Notes under the pieces: model-generated | Told to the model about the DNA's origin: nothing | Databases searched by the model: none | Seen by the model: the letters and a program-made list of their open reading frames with translations, nothing else | Translations under genes and position numbers: made by a program | NCBI GenBank assembly: GCA_011391495.1 | Contig: JAABQK010000003.1 | Location: forward strand, 124,001-188,000 | DNA from: Hydrogenophaga sp. | GTDB lineage: Bacteria; Pseudomonadota; Gammaproteobacteria; Burkholderiales; Burkholderiaceae_C | Direction of reading: 5' to 3' | Length of the DNA: 64,000 nucleotides | Part shown: one piece after another, positions 21,442 through 30,570 of the stretch | How positions within the stretch are numbered: the stretch's first letter is position 1 | How the letters are laid out: every line of letters starts with the position of its first letter

Positions 21442-22427
21442 GCAGCGATGGTACGCGGGTGTCCGGCCGCTGCAGCAACTGCGCTTTCTGCCACAGTGGT
21501 CAGGATCAGCGGGCCACCGGGGTCTTCATTGAGCTCGCTGTACACCAGCGCGTCGACCGCCTGTCCGTCGGACCTCAGCCAGCGCACGCGGCACCAATCG
21601 GTGCATCCCTGGGCAAACAACAAGCGGCTGTGTGCCTGCCACTGCTGATCTTCTGCCCACAGGAAGTCCGCCTTGAGGCCTGCCACCTGGTCGCCCGTGT
21701 AACCCCAGTTGCGCTCGAAGGCCGGGTTGACCTCCATGATGGCTTGCGTGTCGGCCCGCTGGACCAGGAGGGCATTGGGGTTCAGCCGGAAGATCCGACC
21801 GAACCGCCGGAAGGACTGGTCCCGCTCGTGCTCCAGACGCAGGCGGTCTTCTATCTGGTTCAGGCGGCGCAGGTACGCCTCGTCGGTGGCCTGGCGAGTG
21901 TGGTGCAACAACGCCCCGATCACCACCACCACCACGCTGGCCATGACCCAGAAACGGAAATCGGCGCTCATTTGCGGTGTTGTCAGGCGCCCGGTCGCCT
22001 CTGCCCAGGTCAGCGCTCCCAGCACGAGCACACTGGCACCGGTGGTCGCCAGCAGCGCGGGCAAGCGCTGGTAGGTGCCTGCCAGCACCACCACCCCCAG
22101 CAGGGCGAGCGAAGAAGCCGCCCGCACCGACCCGTAGCTGTACATCGCCAATCCGGTGAGGACCAGGGCGCTCGTCACCAGCAACGGGACCACCCACTGC
22201 CCGCGGCCGGCCAGCAGAAACTGGTGCGCCAGCAAGGCCAAGCCGCCCATCAGCAAAGAGATCGCGAACCGGAAATCCCCGGGTGGCGCCAGCAGCACGT
22301 CGACCACGGCTTGGAACGCCATCATCACGGCAATCCCCAGCAGCAACCAGCGCAGGCTGCGCTGGCGACGCCGGCGCTCGCTGCGCTCGATTGCCGTCGG
22401 GTCTTCCAGTGGGCGCGAATCAAGCAC
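21438..22427 (-). CDS. multi-TM sensor with C-terminal PAS domain and no output domain
   Basis: About six hydrophobic helices then FRRFGRIFRLNPNALLVQRADTQAIMEVNPAFERNWGYTGDQVAGL (PAS-like); ends shortly after PAS. Confidence 0.75.
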   Translation of the reverse strand: MLDSRPLEDPTAIERSERRRRQRSLRWLLLGIAVMMAFQAVVDVLLAPPGDFRFAISLLMGGLALLAHQFLLAGRGQWVVPLLVTSALVLTGLAMYSYGSVRAASSLALLGVVVLAGTYQRLPALLATTGASVLVLGALTWAEATGRLTTPQMSADFRFWVMASVVVVVIGALLHHTRQATDEAYLRRLNQIEDRLRLEHERDQSFRRFGRIFRLNPNALLVQRADTQAIMEVNPAFERNWGYTGDQVAGLKADFLWAEDQQWQAHSRLLFAQGCTDWCRVRWLRSDGQAVDALVYSELNEDPGGPLILTTVAESAVAAAAGHPRTIAA

Positions 22428-23466
22428 CGGAATGGCCCTCCGAGCTCAGCAACCAGGAGGAGCTTTCCACATCCGGCGGCGGCTGCACGGGTTCCACAGT
22501 CGCCTGATCTCCCTGCACACACATGAACGTGATGACCAACCTCTCCTGCGGATCCTCGTCCCGCTCCCTGCAAATCAGCACCGGAAGGTGCTCGCCGCCA
22601 TTGCGGATCGCGTTGACCGGCATCCAATCGGTCCGAAGCGTGCTGCGCCGGTCGCGTACAAAGTGCTCGTACTGCTGGTCGTGCACCCACAGGAAGCTGT
22701 CCCGTCTGTCCACCAAGTCCTTGCGCGGGTAACCCAGGGCGCGTTCGCAGGCCGGGTTCACGTCCAGGATCCTGCCGGTCTGCGCCGACTGCACAAAAAT
22801 CGGCGTCGGGCTGGAGAGGAACAGCCGCTTGAAGCGCCCGTGGCCCAGGTCCCTGTCCAGCTGGGCCTGAAGCCGCTGGTGCGCTTCCTGCAGGTGCAGG
22901 TCCTGCGCCGCGCGCATCTGGGTGCGGTTGAGGTACATCATGACGGCCACTCCCACTAGGCAGGCAGCCTGGGACAAAAAAGTGCGCAGACCCACGCCAA
23001 AATCCGGCGTTCCCAGCAGCAGGCCCTGTGCGTCGGCCCAGGCCAGCACGCCGAGCAGCGCGGTGGTGCCCACCGTGGTCCAGACCAGCGCCTGCCGGCT
23101 CAGGAAAATGCCCACCACGATCTGTCCGACCAGAATCAGGGCGTTGTCCACCGTCCGGACCGACCCGAAAAAGTAGGTCGAGGCTGCAGCCATCGAAAAA
23201 AGACAGGCCACCAGAAACCAGGCCGCGCCAGCGTAGTACTGCTTCTGCAAGAGAAACCAGGCCACCAGACTAGCGCCGGCCAGGAAAAGGCTCAGATAAC
23301 TGTCAGCGTCCAGCGGCACGCCCATGAACCGTTCGATCGCGAACAAGCCCAGCGCCAGGACCGAAACCAGCAAGGCCACTTCTTTGGCCACGCTTGTCCG
23401 CGCGGCCACGATGGGCGGCGATTCAAGCCATGACACGGGGACAATCGGGTTTGTCAAAACGGTCAA
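22420..23466 (-). CDS. multi-TM sensor with C-terminal PAS domain, paralogue of the adjacent gene
   Basis: Same architecture: TM region then FKRLFLSSPTPIFVQSAQTGRILDVNPACERALGYPRKDLVDR; overlaps downstream gene by 8 nt. Confidence 0.75.
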   Translation of the reverse strand: MTVLTNPIVPVSWLESPPIVAARTSVAKEVALLVSVLALGLFAIERFMGVPLDADSYLSLFLAGASLVAWFLLQKQYYAGAAWFLVACLFSMAAASTYFFGSVRTVDNALILVGQIVVGIFLSRQALVWTTVGTTALLGVLAWADAQGLLLGTPDFGVGLRTFLSQAACLVGVAVMMYLNRTQMRAAQDLHLQEAHQRLQAQLDRDLGHGRFKRLFLSSPTPIFVQSAQTGRILDVNPACERALGYPRKDLVDRRDSFLWVHDQQYEHFVRDRRSTLRTDWMPVNAIRNGGEHLPVLICRERDEDPQERLVITFMCVQGDQATVEPVQPPPDVESSSWLLSSEGHSGA

Positions 23467-23530
23467 CCAGTACCAAAGAAGAGGACGCCAACGGCCAAGG
23501 TTCCGGGTCAGAAAAGACCAGGCATGCCCG

Positions 23531-23550
23531 GACAGAGGTCAACCTCTGTC
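23531..23550. repeat. perfect hairpin GACAGAGG-TCAA-CCTCTGTC upstream of the PAS gene pair
   Basis: 8-bp perfect arms, 4-nt loop, in the region upstream of the 23466 start. Confidence 0.6.
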
Positions 23551-23643
23551 CTCTTCGACGCAGCACCGAAAACAAGCCAAACACTCTGTCCCATAGGACG
23601 CAAGGGCACACCTAGAAAAGGGGGCCATTGTGAATCAAAATCA

Positions 23644-23660
23644 TGCACCGATATGGTGCG
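23644..23660. promoter_or_regulatory. 17-bp dyad resembling an NtrC box
   Basis: TGCACCGATATGGTGCG versus the classical TGCAC-N5-GGTGCA type; no clear -24/-12 element seen nearby. Confidence 0.35.
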
Positions 23661-23698
23661 CTAGAGAGTTTCTTTTGCCATCGCTGACATTCGCCACC

Positions 23699-24020
23699 AT
23701 GTCCAACGTACACGCTCCACTGCTCTACCTACCACCGCTTTCCGTACGCCATGCGCGCCCGCATGGCGCTGCCGCAGGCCAGTGTGGCGTTTGACGCACT
23801 TGAAATCGTGCTGCGCGATAAACCGGCCGACCTGCTGGCCCTCTCGCCCAAGGGCACGGTGCCTGTGCTGCACCTGCCGTCCCAGCTGTGCCACATCCCC
23901 ACCGTGGCTGAATACCACGAAGCCATGGGCAACGTGAACAAGGACGGCGCGGCGATCTACAAGTACCTGAACTTCGACCAGATCGAAGAGTACGTGGACA
24001 ACGCCAAGACGGTGGCTTGA
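23699..24020 (+). pseudogene. chimeric remnant: glutathione S-transferase N-terminus fused to an AcnB C-terminus
   Basis: HRFPYAMRARMALPQASVAFDALEIVLRDKPADLLALSPKGTVPVLHLPS (GST-like) runs directly into [39 protein letters not shown] (AcnB tail); upstream start MSNVHAPLLY is out of frame. Confidence 0.8.
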
Positions 24021-24037
24021 TTGACCTAACTGTCACC

Positions 24038-24072
24038 AGAAAAGATGGCCCTTCGGGGCCATTTTTTTGGGT
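24038..24072 (+). terminator. terminator following the duplicated acnB tail
   Basis: AGATGGCCCTTCGGGGCCATTTTTTTGGG, similar in layout to the acnB terminator at 21113. Confidence 0.85.
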
Positions 24073-24421
24073 GTATCCAGTGGTCATCTGACCCACGCGC
24101 CGTTGGTCAGCTTTGAACAGGATCCGACCGATCAGTCTGACTTTGTTGAAGCGACGAACAGGTGGCGCCGCGCTGTCTGCACCGGATCCGGAGTTCCATT
24201 CGATCCATGGTCCGAAAACCGCAGGCGTGAAAGCGCCGTTGAAAGAGATTTTTGACTGAACGGTGCGGCCGGCCGCTGGCTGTGCCTTCGCTTGCGCTTC
24301 CCCAGTTGGTTTGCTGGGTTATCCTTTTTAAGGTTTATCAAAATGTTTTGACTGTGGATTTGAAGCGAGCGGCTGGGGCTGCCGCTGTGATCCCAACATT
24401 GAAGAAGGGCGCTCACCCGTC

Positions 24422-25216
24422 ATGAGACGACAAGGGATCAGTCCAGTCTGGTGGTTCCGTTCGCTGCATCGCCGGATCACCGGACGTTCAACCACCCTCG
24501 ACGCCCGACTCATTCACCGTGAGAAGGATCTGGCGGTGGCATGGTTGCCTGGCCGTTCGCCAACACTGGTGCTCGTGTTCATCAGCATCCAGCGGGCGGC
24601 GCTGCATCCGGACACACTCGAGTTCCGGGCGATCGCGTCCGACCACGGTCGCCACCATGTGCTGTTCATCAACGACCGCGAGCGCAGCTGGTACTCGATG
24701 CCGGACAAGCGCGAACGGGTTGAAGCAGTGGTGCGCCGTTTCATCGAAGCACAGGGGATCGAGACGGTCTGGTCGATGGGCAATTCCATGGGCGGGTACA
24801 GCGCGATCCTTTTCTCCGACCGACTGCCGATCTCGCGGGTGGTCGCCTTTGTGCCGCAGATCCTGATGACGCCAGCGGTGATCGATCATTGGTCCAGCCA
24901 CCTGACCAAAATTCAGGGCAACATCGAGCGGGATCTGACGCCCATCATGGCCAAGTCCCGCTGTGAGTTTCGCCTCGTGACGAACGACTCCTACCCGGAT
25001 GATCTGATCCATTTCGGCCACCTGCGGGCGCAGCTGTCGTACGCTCGGCATATTAGGATCGTGATCGTGCCTGGTCAGGGTCACCATGTCGCTGCCTGGC
25101 TCAAAAAACAGGGTCAGCTCGCGCCTCTGGTGGCGGCGCTGTGGACAGATGACCGCGAGGGACTGGAAAACTGCAGCAAGGCGCTGGAACGTCCCCTGGA
25201 TCTGAGTCTTGCCTGA
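24422..25216 (+). CDS. hypothetical protein with alpha/beta-hydrolase-like nucleophile elbow
   Basis: VWSMGNSMGGYSAILFSD (GNSMGG elbow) and C-terminal GQGHHVAAWL; preceded by a long lower-GC noncoding stretch. Confidence 0.65.
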   Translation: MRRQGISPVWWFRSLHRRITGRSTTLDARLIHREKDLAVAWLPGRSPTLVLVFISIQRAALHPDTLEFRAIASDHGRHHVLFINDRERSWYSMPDKRERVEAVVRRFIEAQGIETVWSMGNSMGGYSAILFSDRLPISRVVAFVPQILMTPAVIDHWSSHLTKIQGNIERDLTPIMAKSRCEFRLVTNDSYPDDLIHFGHLRAQLSYARHIRIVIVPGQGHHVAAWLKKQGQLAPLVAALWTDDREGLENCSKALERPLDLSLA

Positions 25217-25245
25217 GCTGGCGAGAGGAACGGCAGTCGCCGGTT

Positions 25246-26118
25246 TCAGGAGTTGACCGTTCGGCGGGTGTACCGCCAGCTGTCGGCCGAGTACAGCAGT
25301 AGCGCCGTCCAGATGAGCGCGAACCCGACCATGCGCGGGCCGGAAAACGGCTCGTCGTAGAGCAGGGTGCCCAGGAACAGCAGGATGGTGGGCGTGATGT
25401 ACTGCAGCACGCCCATGGTGGACAGCGGGATGCGCCGCGCGCCGGCCGAGAACAGCAGCAACGGCACCGCGGTGACCGGGCCGCTGAGCGCAAACAGCAG
25501 CCAGGTGTGCGCGTCCTGCTCAGGCAGGGCGCCGCTGTGCTGGCCCCAGAGCAGCACCACCGCAGCCACGGGCGCCAGCAGCAGGGTTTCCAGCGACATG
25601 CCTTCGAGCGCGCCCAGCGGTGCCAGCTTGCGGATGAGGCCGTAGAAACCGAACGAGACCGCCAGGGCCAGCGCGATCCAGGGCACATGGCCGGTGAGCA
25701 GGGCCAGCCACAGCACGCCGGCCGCGGCGATGCCGAACGCAAGCCACTGCGCGGGGCGCGGGCGTTCGTGCAGGAACAGGAAGCCCAGCGCCACGTTCAC
25801 CAGCGGCAGGATGAAGTAGCCCAGGCTCGCATCCAGCACGTGGCCGTTGTTCACCGCCCAGATGTAGGTGAGCCAGTTGCTGGCCAGCAGCGCCGATGAA
25901 GCGGCAAAGGTGGCCAGCAGCCGCGGGCGCCGGCGCACATCGCCCAGCCAGGCCCAGCGTCGCAGCACGGCCAGCACCAGCAGCACGAACACCAGCGACC
26001 AGACCATGCGGTGCAGCACCACTTGCAACGACGCGACATGCTGCAGTTGTTTGAAGAAGAACGGGAATAGGCCCCAGAGCCCGTATGCCAGGGTGCCGTA
26101 GATCAGACCCTGGCGCAT
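25246..26118 (-). CDS. rarD: EamA-family transporter RarD
   Basis: GLIYGTLAYGLWGLFPFFFKQLQHVASLQVVLHRMVWSLVF. Confidence 0.92.
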   Translation of the reverse strand: MRQGLIYGTLAYGLWGLFPFFFKQLQHVASLQVVLHRMVWSLVFVLLVLAVLRRWAWLGDVRRRPRLLATFAASSALLASNWLTYIWAVNNGHVLDASLGYFILPLVNVALGFLFLHERPRPAQWLAFGIAAAGVLWLALLTGHVPWIALALAVSFGFYGLIRKLAPLGALEGMSLETLLLAPVAAVVLLWGQHSGALPEQDAHTWLLFALSGPVTAVPLLLFSAGARRIPLSTMGVLQYITPTILLFLGTLLYDEPFSGPRMVGFALIWTALLLYSADSWRYTRRTVNS

Positions 26119-27014
26119 CAGGGGCTGCCGGTGAGTGCGCGCCAGCCGGGCCAGCCATCGCGCGCGATGGCGAACTTGCGCGTGGCGCTGCTCCAGCTCT
26201 CACCGGCGGCCATGGCAGCGGTGAACGTGGCAGGGTCCGTCACGCGGGTGCCGCCCAGCAGGGTCACGCCGCGCTCGAACAGCGCGTCGGGCCACAGACC
26301 GGCCGATGGGCCGATCACGGCAAAGCGCTGCGCGTTCGGTGCGGCGGCGAGCATGTCGTCCAGCGTGTGGTTGAGCAGCATGGTCGAGGTGCCCACCACC
26401 AGGTTGCAAGGCGCCAGCAGCGCGCGGTCCAGGCCGATGGTGATGTTCGGGTAGCGCTCGTGCTGGCGCGCCACCATCTCGGGGTTCATCTCCACCACGG
26501 AGAGGCGCCCGCCGGCCTCGGCCACGCTGCGCACGAGTGGCGGAAAGAAGCCGATCATGCCGAGGTGGTCCTGGGCGGTGAGCGTCACGTCGCCGAGCGA
26601 ATTGCTCGCGGGCGGTGGCTCGTAGCCCACCCGCCGCCACACCGAGTCGGTGAGGGCATTGACCGCTGCCAGCGCGACGGCCCGTTCCACCGGGCTGCCG
26701 CCGTGAAGCCGGTGCGCGAGCAGCATCGGGTCGGCGCCTGCGAGCGGCGCGGCGCCGTCGTTGTCGTGGGTGCGCAGCAGGGCGTCTAGGGTGTCGCCGA
26801 GCAGCACGTAGGACAGACCGAAGGCACCGTCTTCCAGTTCGATGGCGCAGAACTCCGCGTCGTGCTCGCCGCCGGCTGCAACCCGTCGCGGCACATGCAG
26901 CCGCGCCACGCGCGGGTTCGGGAAGTGCAGGGCGATGTCCTCGAGCTGCGCGAGCAACGCAAGGGCGATGGCGGGCCGGGCGGCGCGGCCTTCGGTGTCG
27001 GTGTGGCTGATCAT
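26118..27014 (-). CDS. DUF364-family protein (Rossmann-like, putative chelatase-type fold)
   Basis: GMIGFFPPLVRSVAEAGGRLSVVEMNPE; LVVGTSTMLLNHTLDDML; AVIGPSAGLWPDALFERGVTLLGGTRVTD. Confidence 0.7.
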   Translation of the reverse strand: MISHTDTEGRAARPAIALALLAQLEDIALHFPNPRVARLHVPRRVAAGGEHDAEFCAIELEDGAFGLSYVLLGDTLDALLRTHDNDGAAPLAGADPMLLAHRLHGGSPVERAVALAAVNALTDSVWRRVGYEPPPASNSLGDVTLTAQDHLGMIGFFPPLVRSVAEAGGRLSVVEMNPEMVARQHERYPNITIGLDRALLAPCNLVVGTSTMLLNHTLDDMLAAAPNAQRFAVIGPSAGLWPDALFERGVTLLGGTRVTDPATFTAAMAAGESWSSATRKFAIARDGWPGWRALTGSP

Positions 27015-27051
27015 GGGTGTCGGCCGTGGTGGGGAACGCCCCGCGCAGCGC

Positions 27052-28440
27052 TCAGAGCAGGCGCGCGATCAGCGCGCCTTCGGTTGGCGCACCCAGCGGC
27101 AGCCACACACGCAGGGGGCTACCCGGTGCCACTTCGATGGGCTGGTCCTCGGCGTTGCGCATCGCGTCCAGCGTGAGCACGCGGTTGCCTCCGGGGTGGA
27201 TCACCTCCAGCCGGTCGCCGACGGCGAAACGGTTCTTGGTTTCCACCTCGGCCCAGCCGTCTTCGCGCACGCGCAGCACCTCGCCCACGAACTGGCTGCG
27301 CTGGCTCTCCGAACTGCCGCTGAGGTAGTTCTGGTAGTCCTGGCTGGGGCGCCGTTCCAGCAGGCCGCCGGTGTAGCCGCGGTTGGACAGGCCTTCGAGT
27401 TCCCGCAGCAATTCGGGATTGAACGGCCGGCCGGCCACGGCGTCGTCGATGGCGCGGCGGTAGACCTGCGCGGTGCGCGCCACGTAGTAGTGGCTCTTGG
27501 TGCGGCCTTCGATCTTCAGCGAGTCCACGCCGATCTGCACCAGCCGGGCCACGTGCTCGACGGCGCGCAGGTCCTTGCTGTTCATGATGTAGGTGCCGTG
27601 CTCGTCTTCCATGACGGGCATGAGCTCGCCGGGGCGTTCCTTTTCCTCCAGCAGCCAGACGCGGTCGGCCAGCGGGTGGCGTTGACCGCCGCCACAGGTC
27701 GAGGCGAACTCGCTGGCGGCGTCGGCGTCTTCCTTCGCGAAGTTGAAGTCGGAGCCCAGTGGTTCCAGCGGCAGCGCCTCACCCGTGTCGCTGTCGGTGC
27801 TGGCGCCATGGGTCCTGTATTCCCAGCGGCAGGCGTTGGTGCAGGTGCCCTGGTTGGGGTCGCGGCGGTTGAAGTAGCCGCTGAGCAGGCAGCGACCCGA
27901 GTAGGCGATGCACAGCGCGCCGTGCACGAACACCTCGATCTCGATGTCGGGGCAGGCGTCGCGGATGGCGGCCACTTCGTCCAGGCTGAGTTCGCGCGAG
28001 AGGATGACGCGGCTCACCCCCTGCTTCTGCCAGAACTTCACCGCCGCGCTGTTGGTGGTGTTGGCCTGAACCGAGAGGTGGATCGGCACCTCGGGCCAGC
28101 GGCCGCTGTCCATCTCTTCGCGCACCAGCATGATGAGCCCGGCGTCGGCCATGATGAGCGCGTCGGGCTTCAGGGCCACCACCGGCGCCAGGTCACGGAT
28201 GTAGGTGCGCAGCTTGTCGTTGTGCGCGATCAGGTTGCTGGTGACGAAAAACTTCTTGCCGCGGGCGTGGGCTTCTTCAATGCCCTGCGCGATCTGTTCC
28301 AGGCGGAACTCGTTGTTGCGCGCGCGCAGGCTGTAGCGCGGCTGGCCGGCATAGACGGCGTCTGCGCCGAAGTCGTAGGCCGCGCGCATGCGTTGCAGCG
28401 TGCCGGCGGGGAGCAGGAGTTCGGGGGCTTGGAGGTTCAC
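27052..28440 (-). CDS. U32 family peptidase-like protein (YegQ/TrhP-like)
   Basis: APELLLPAGTLQRMRAAYDFGADAVYAGQPRYSLR; SLKIEGRTKSHYYVARTAQVYRRAIDDA; likely GTG start at 28440. Confidence 0.88.
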   Translation of the reverse strand: MNLQAPELLLPAGTLQRMRAAYDFGADAVYAGQPRYSLRARNNEFRLEQIAQGIEEAHARGKKFFVTSNLIAHNDKLRTYIRDLAPVVALKPDALIMADAGLIMLVREEMDSGRWPEVPIHLSVQANTTNSAAVKFWQKQGVSRVILSRELSLDEVAAIRDACPDIEIEVFVHGALCIAYSGRCLLSGYFNRRDPNQGTCTNACRWEYRTHGASTDSDTGEALPLEPLGSDFNFAKEDADAASEFASTCGGGQRHPLADRVWLLEEKERPGELMPVMEDEHGTYIMNSKDLRAVEHVARLVQIGVDSLKIEGRTKSHYYVARTAQVYRRAIDDAVAGRPFNPELLRELEGLSNRGYTGGLLERRPSQDYQNYLSGSSESQRSQFVGEVLRVREDGWAEVETKNRFAVGDRLEVIHPGGNRVLTLDAMRNAEDQPIEVAPGSPLRVWLPLGAPTEGALIARLL

Positions 28441-28562
28441 GTTGGAATTGTCCCGCAATCCGGAGCCGGGCCGATGCCGGTGCATCTGCCGGCATGTTCG
28501 CCAGCGCACAGACCGATGCCTTGCCGAGCCCTACGCTGGCAATCTACCGGTTGGGCAGATAG

Positions 28563-28949
<387 letters not shown>

Positions 28950-28978
28950 ATATCCACCTCGCACATCAGGAGAGACGT

Positions 28979-29137
28979 ATGAGTATTGGAACCATTTTGT
29001 TGATTGTGCTGGTCCTGATGCTGCTCGGTGCCATCCCGAGCTGGCCGCACAGCAAGGGCTGGGGCTACGGACCCAGCGGGGGACTTGGCCTGTTGCTGAT
29101 CATCGTCGTGATCTTGCTGCTGACCGGCAGGCTCTGA
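28979..29137 (+). CDS. DUF3309-like small hydrophobic protein (52 aa)
   Basis: MSIGTILLIVLVLMLLGAIPSWPHSKGWGYGPSGGLGLLLIIVVILLLTGRL; preceded by AGGAGAG. Confidence 0.85.
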   Translation: MSIGTILLIVLVLMLLGAIPSWPHSKGWGYGPSGGLGLLLIIVVILLLTGRL

Positions 29138-29183
29138 TCCGCAGTCACCACCCTCCATCGCGGATGGTGGGCTGATTGATAGA

Positions 29184-29220
29184 AAGCCCCCGCAGGATTG
29201 CTTCCTGCGGGGGCTTTTTT
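29184..29220 (+). terminator. rho-independent terminator
   Basis: AGCCCCCGCAGGA-ttgct-TCCTGCGGGGGCTTTTTT. Confidence 0.9.
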
Positions 29221-29315
29221 GTGTGCCTGGCCTGGGCGCCTGCCTGCTGGCACAAATGGCTGGCTGTGCCCACGGAACCGGGTGGTTGGTGGCGGCGGCA
29301 CCGCAAGAACAAGAA

Positions 29316-29348
29316 AGGGGCGCCTCCTGTGTGGAGGCGCCCCTTGTG
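29316..29348 (-). terminator. hairpin downstream of the OmpA-like gene
   Basis: GGGGCGCCTCC-tgtgt-GGAGGCGCCCC; on the minus strand followed by TTTCTTG. Confidence 0.65.
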
Positions 29349-29374
29349 CCGAAACCTATCCAGGCCGGCGTGGC

Positions 29375-30535
29375 TCAGCGCGTGCCGGTCACATCCACGT
29401 CCACGCGGCGATCTGGCTGCAGGCAGGCCACGAGCGCGGCGGTGCGCTGGTTGCCCTTGCAGTCTTCGGTCTTGGTCAGGGGTTCGGTCTCGCCTTTGCC
29501 CACGGCCGAGATCTTGCTGCCGTCGAGTTTGCCGGAGATCACCAGGTGGTTCTTCACCGCTGCGGCGCGTTGCTCCGACAGCTTCTGGTTGTAGGCATCC
29601 GGGCCCAGGCGGTCGGTGTGACCTTCCACGCTGATCGACTCGTAGCGTGTGCCTGCCAGATCGCGGGCGAACTGGTCGAGCGCCGAGCGCCCTTCGGGCT
29701 TGACGGTGTCGGCATCAAAGCCGAACAGCGATTCGGCCGAGAGGCTCACGCGCCTGGGCGGAACCACCGCAGGCACGACGGGCGCGGGCGGTGGTGGCTG
29801 CACGACGACGGGCGCCGGGGCAGGCTGCGCGACCACCAGCGCGGGCTCGGATGCCGAGGCGCGCGGGGTGGGCTGGGGCGCCGGGCCCCCGAAGCGGTAC
29901 ACCAGGCCCACCGACACCATGTCGATGTCGCCCTTGTTGCCGATGGCATCGTTCACGCGGTAGCGCTCGACCTCCAGCCGCATGGCGAGCGCATCGCTGA
30001 ACGCGTAGTTCAAGCCCACGCCGTATTTCACGTTGGCTTCGCTCTTGCTCGCGGTCGGGTTGCTCACGTTGACCGCACCAGTGCCGGAAAACTGGTCACT
30101 GACGCGGGCGACGTTCACACCGACACGGCCGAGCGCCGAGAGCTTGCCGGTCAGCGGCAGCGTGCCCACCAGGTCCAGGTTCAGTCCCTTGACTCGCATC
30201 TCCCCGTTCAGCGTGCCTGCCGGGACGGTGTTGGCGGTGTAGCCGAACTTGCCCAGGTCAAAGTAGCCACCCTCCACCGCGAAGTGGGGGCTGAACTGGT
30301 AGCCACCGTAGAGTTTGAAGCCGGTGTCGCGGTCGTGGTCATTGATCGAGGTGGTGCTGAATCCCTGCGCTGCCAGTCCACGGGTGATGCGCGGGTCGTC
30401 GATCTCGGCACCCGTGCGACCTGCGTTGGCACCGGCATACCAGCCTGTCGATTGCGCCAGAGCCTGGGGGTGGGCGAACAGGGCCAGGGTCAGCAGGCTC
30501 AAAGCGCCTGCGCCTTTGTTGATGGTGGGTTTCAT
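29375..30535 (-). CDS. OmpA-family outer membrane protein
   Basis: Signal peptide, TGWYAGANAGRT beta-barrel, proline-rich linker, OmpA C-terminal SISVEGHTDRLGPDAYNQKLSEQRAAAVKNHLV. Confidence 0.9.
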   Translation of the reverse strand: MKPTINKGAGALSLLTLALFAHPQALAQSTGWYAGANAGRTGAEIDDPRITRGLAAQGFSTTSINDHDRDTGFKLYGGYQFSPHFAVEGGYFDLGKFGYTANTVPAGTLNGEMRVKGLNLDLVGTLPLTGKLSALGRVGVNVARVSDQFSGTGAVNVSNPTASKSEANVKYGVGLNYAFSDALAMRLEVERYRVNDAIGNKGDIDMVSVGLVYRFGGPAPQPTPRASASEPALVVAQPAPAPVVVQPPPPAPVVPAVVPPRRVSLSAESLFGFDADTVKPEGRSALDQFARDLAGTRYESISVEGHTDRLGPDAYNQKLSEQRAAAVKNHLVISGKLDGSKISAVGKGETEPLTKTEDCKGNQRTAALVACLQPDRRVDVDVTGTR

Positions 30536-30570
30536 GGATTCTCCAGTGGGCGGTTGGTGCGTGCGGTGCG

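Noticed and set aside
21438-24072. Defence island or prophage between the acnB tails
   Set aside because: No integrase, restriction, toxin-antitoxin or phage genes; only PAS-membrane proteins and gene fragments.
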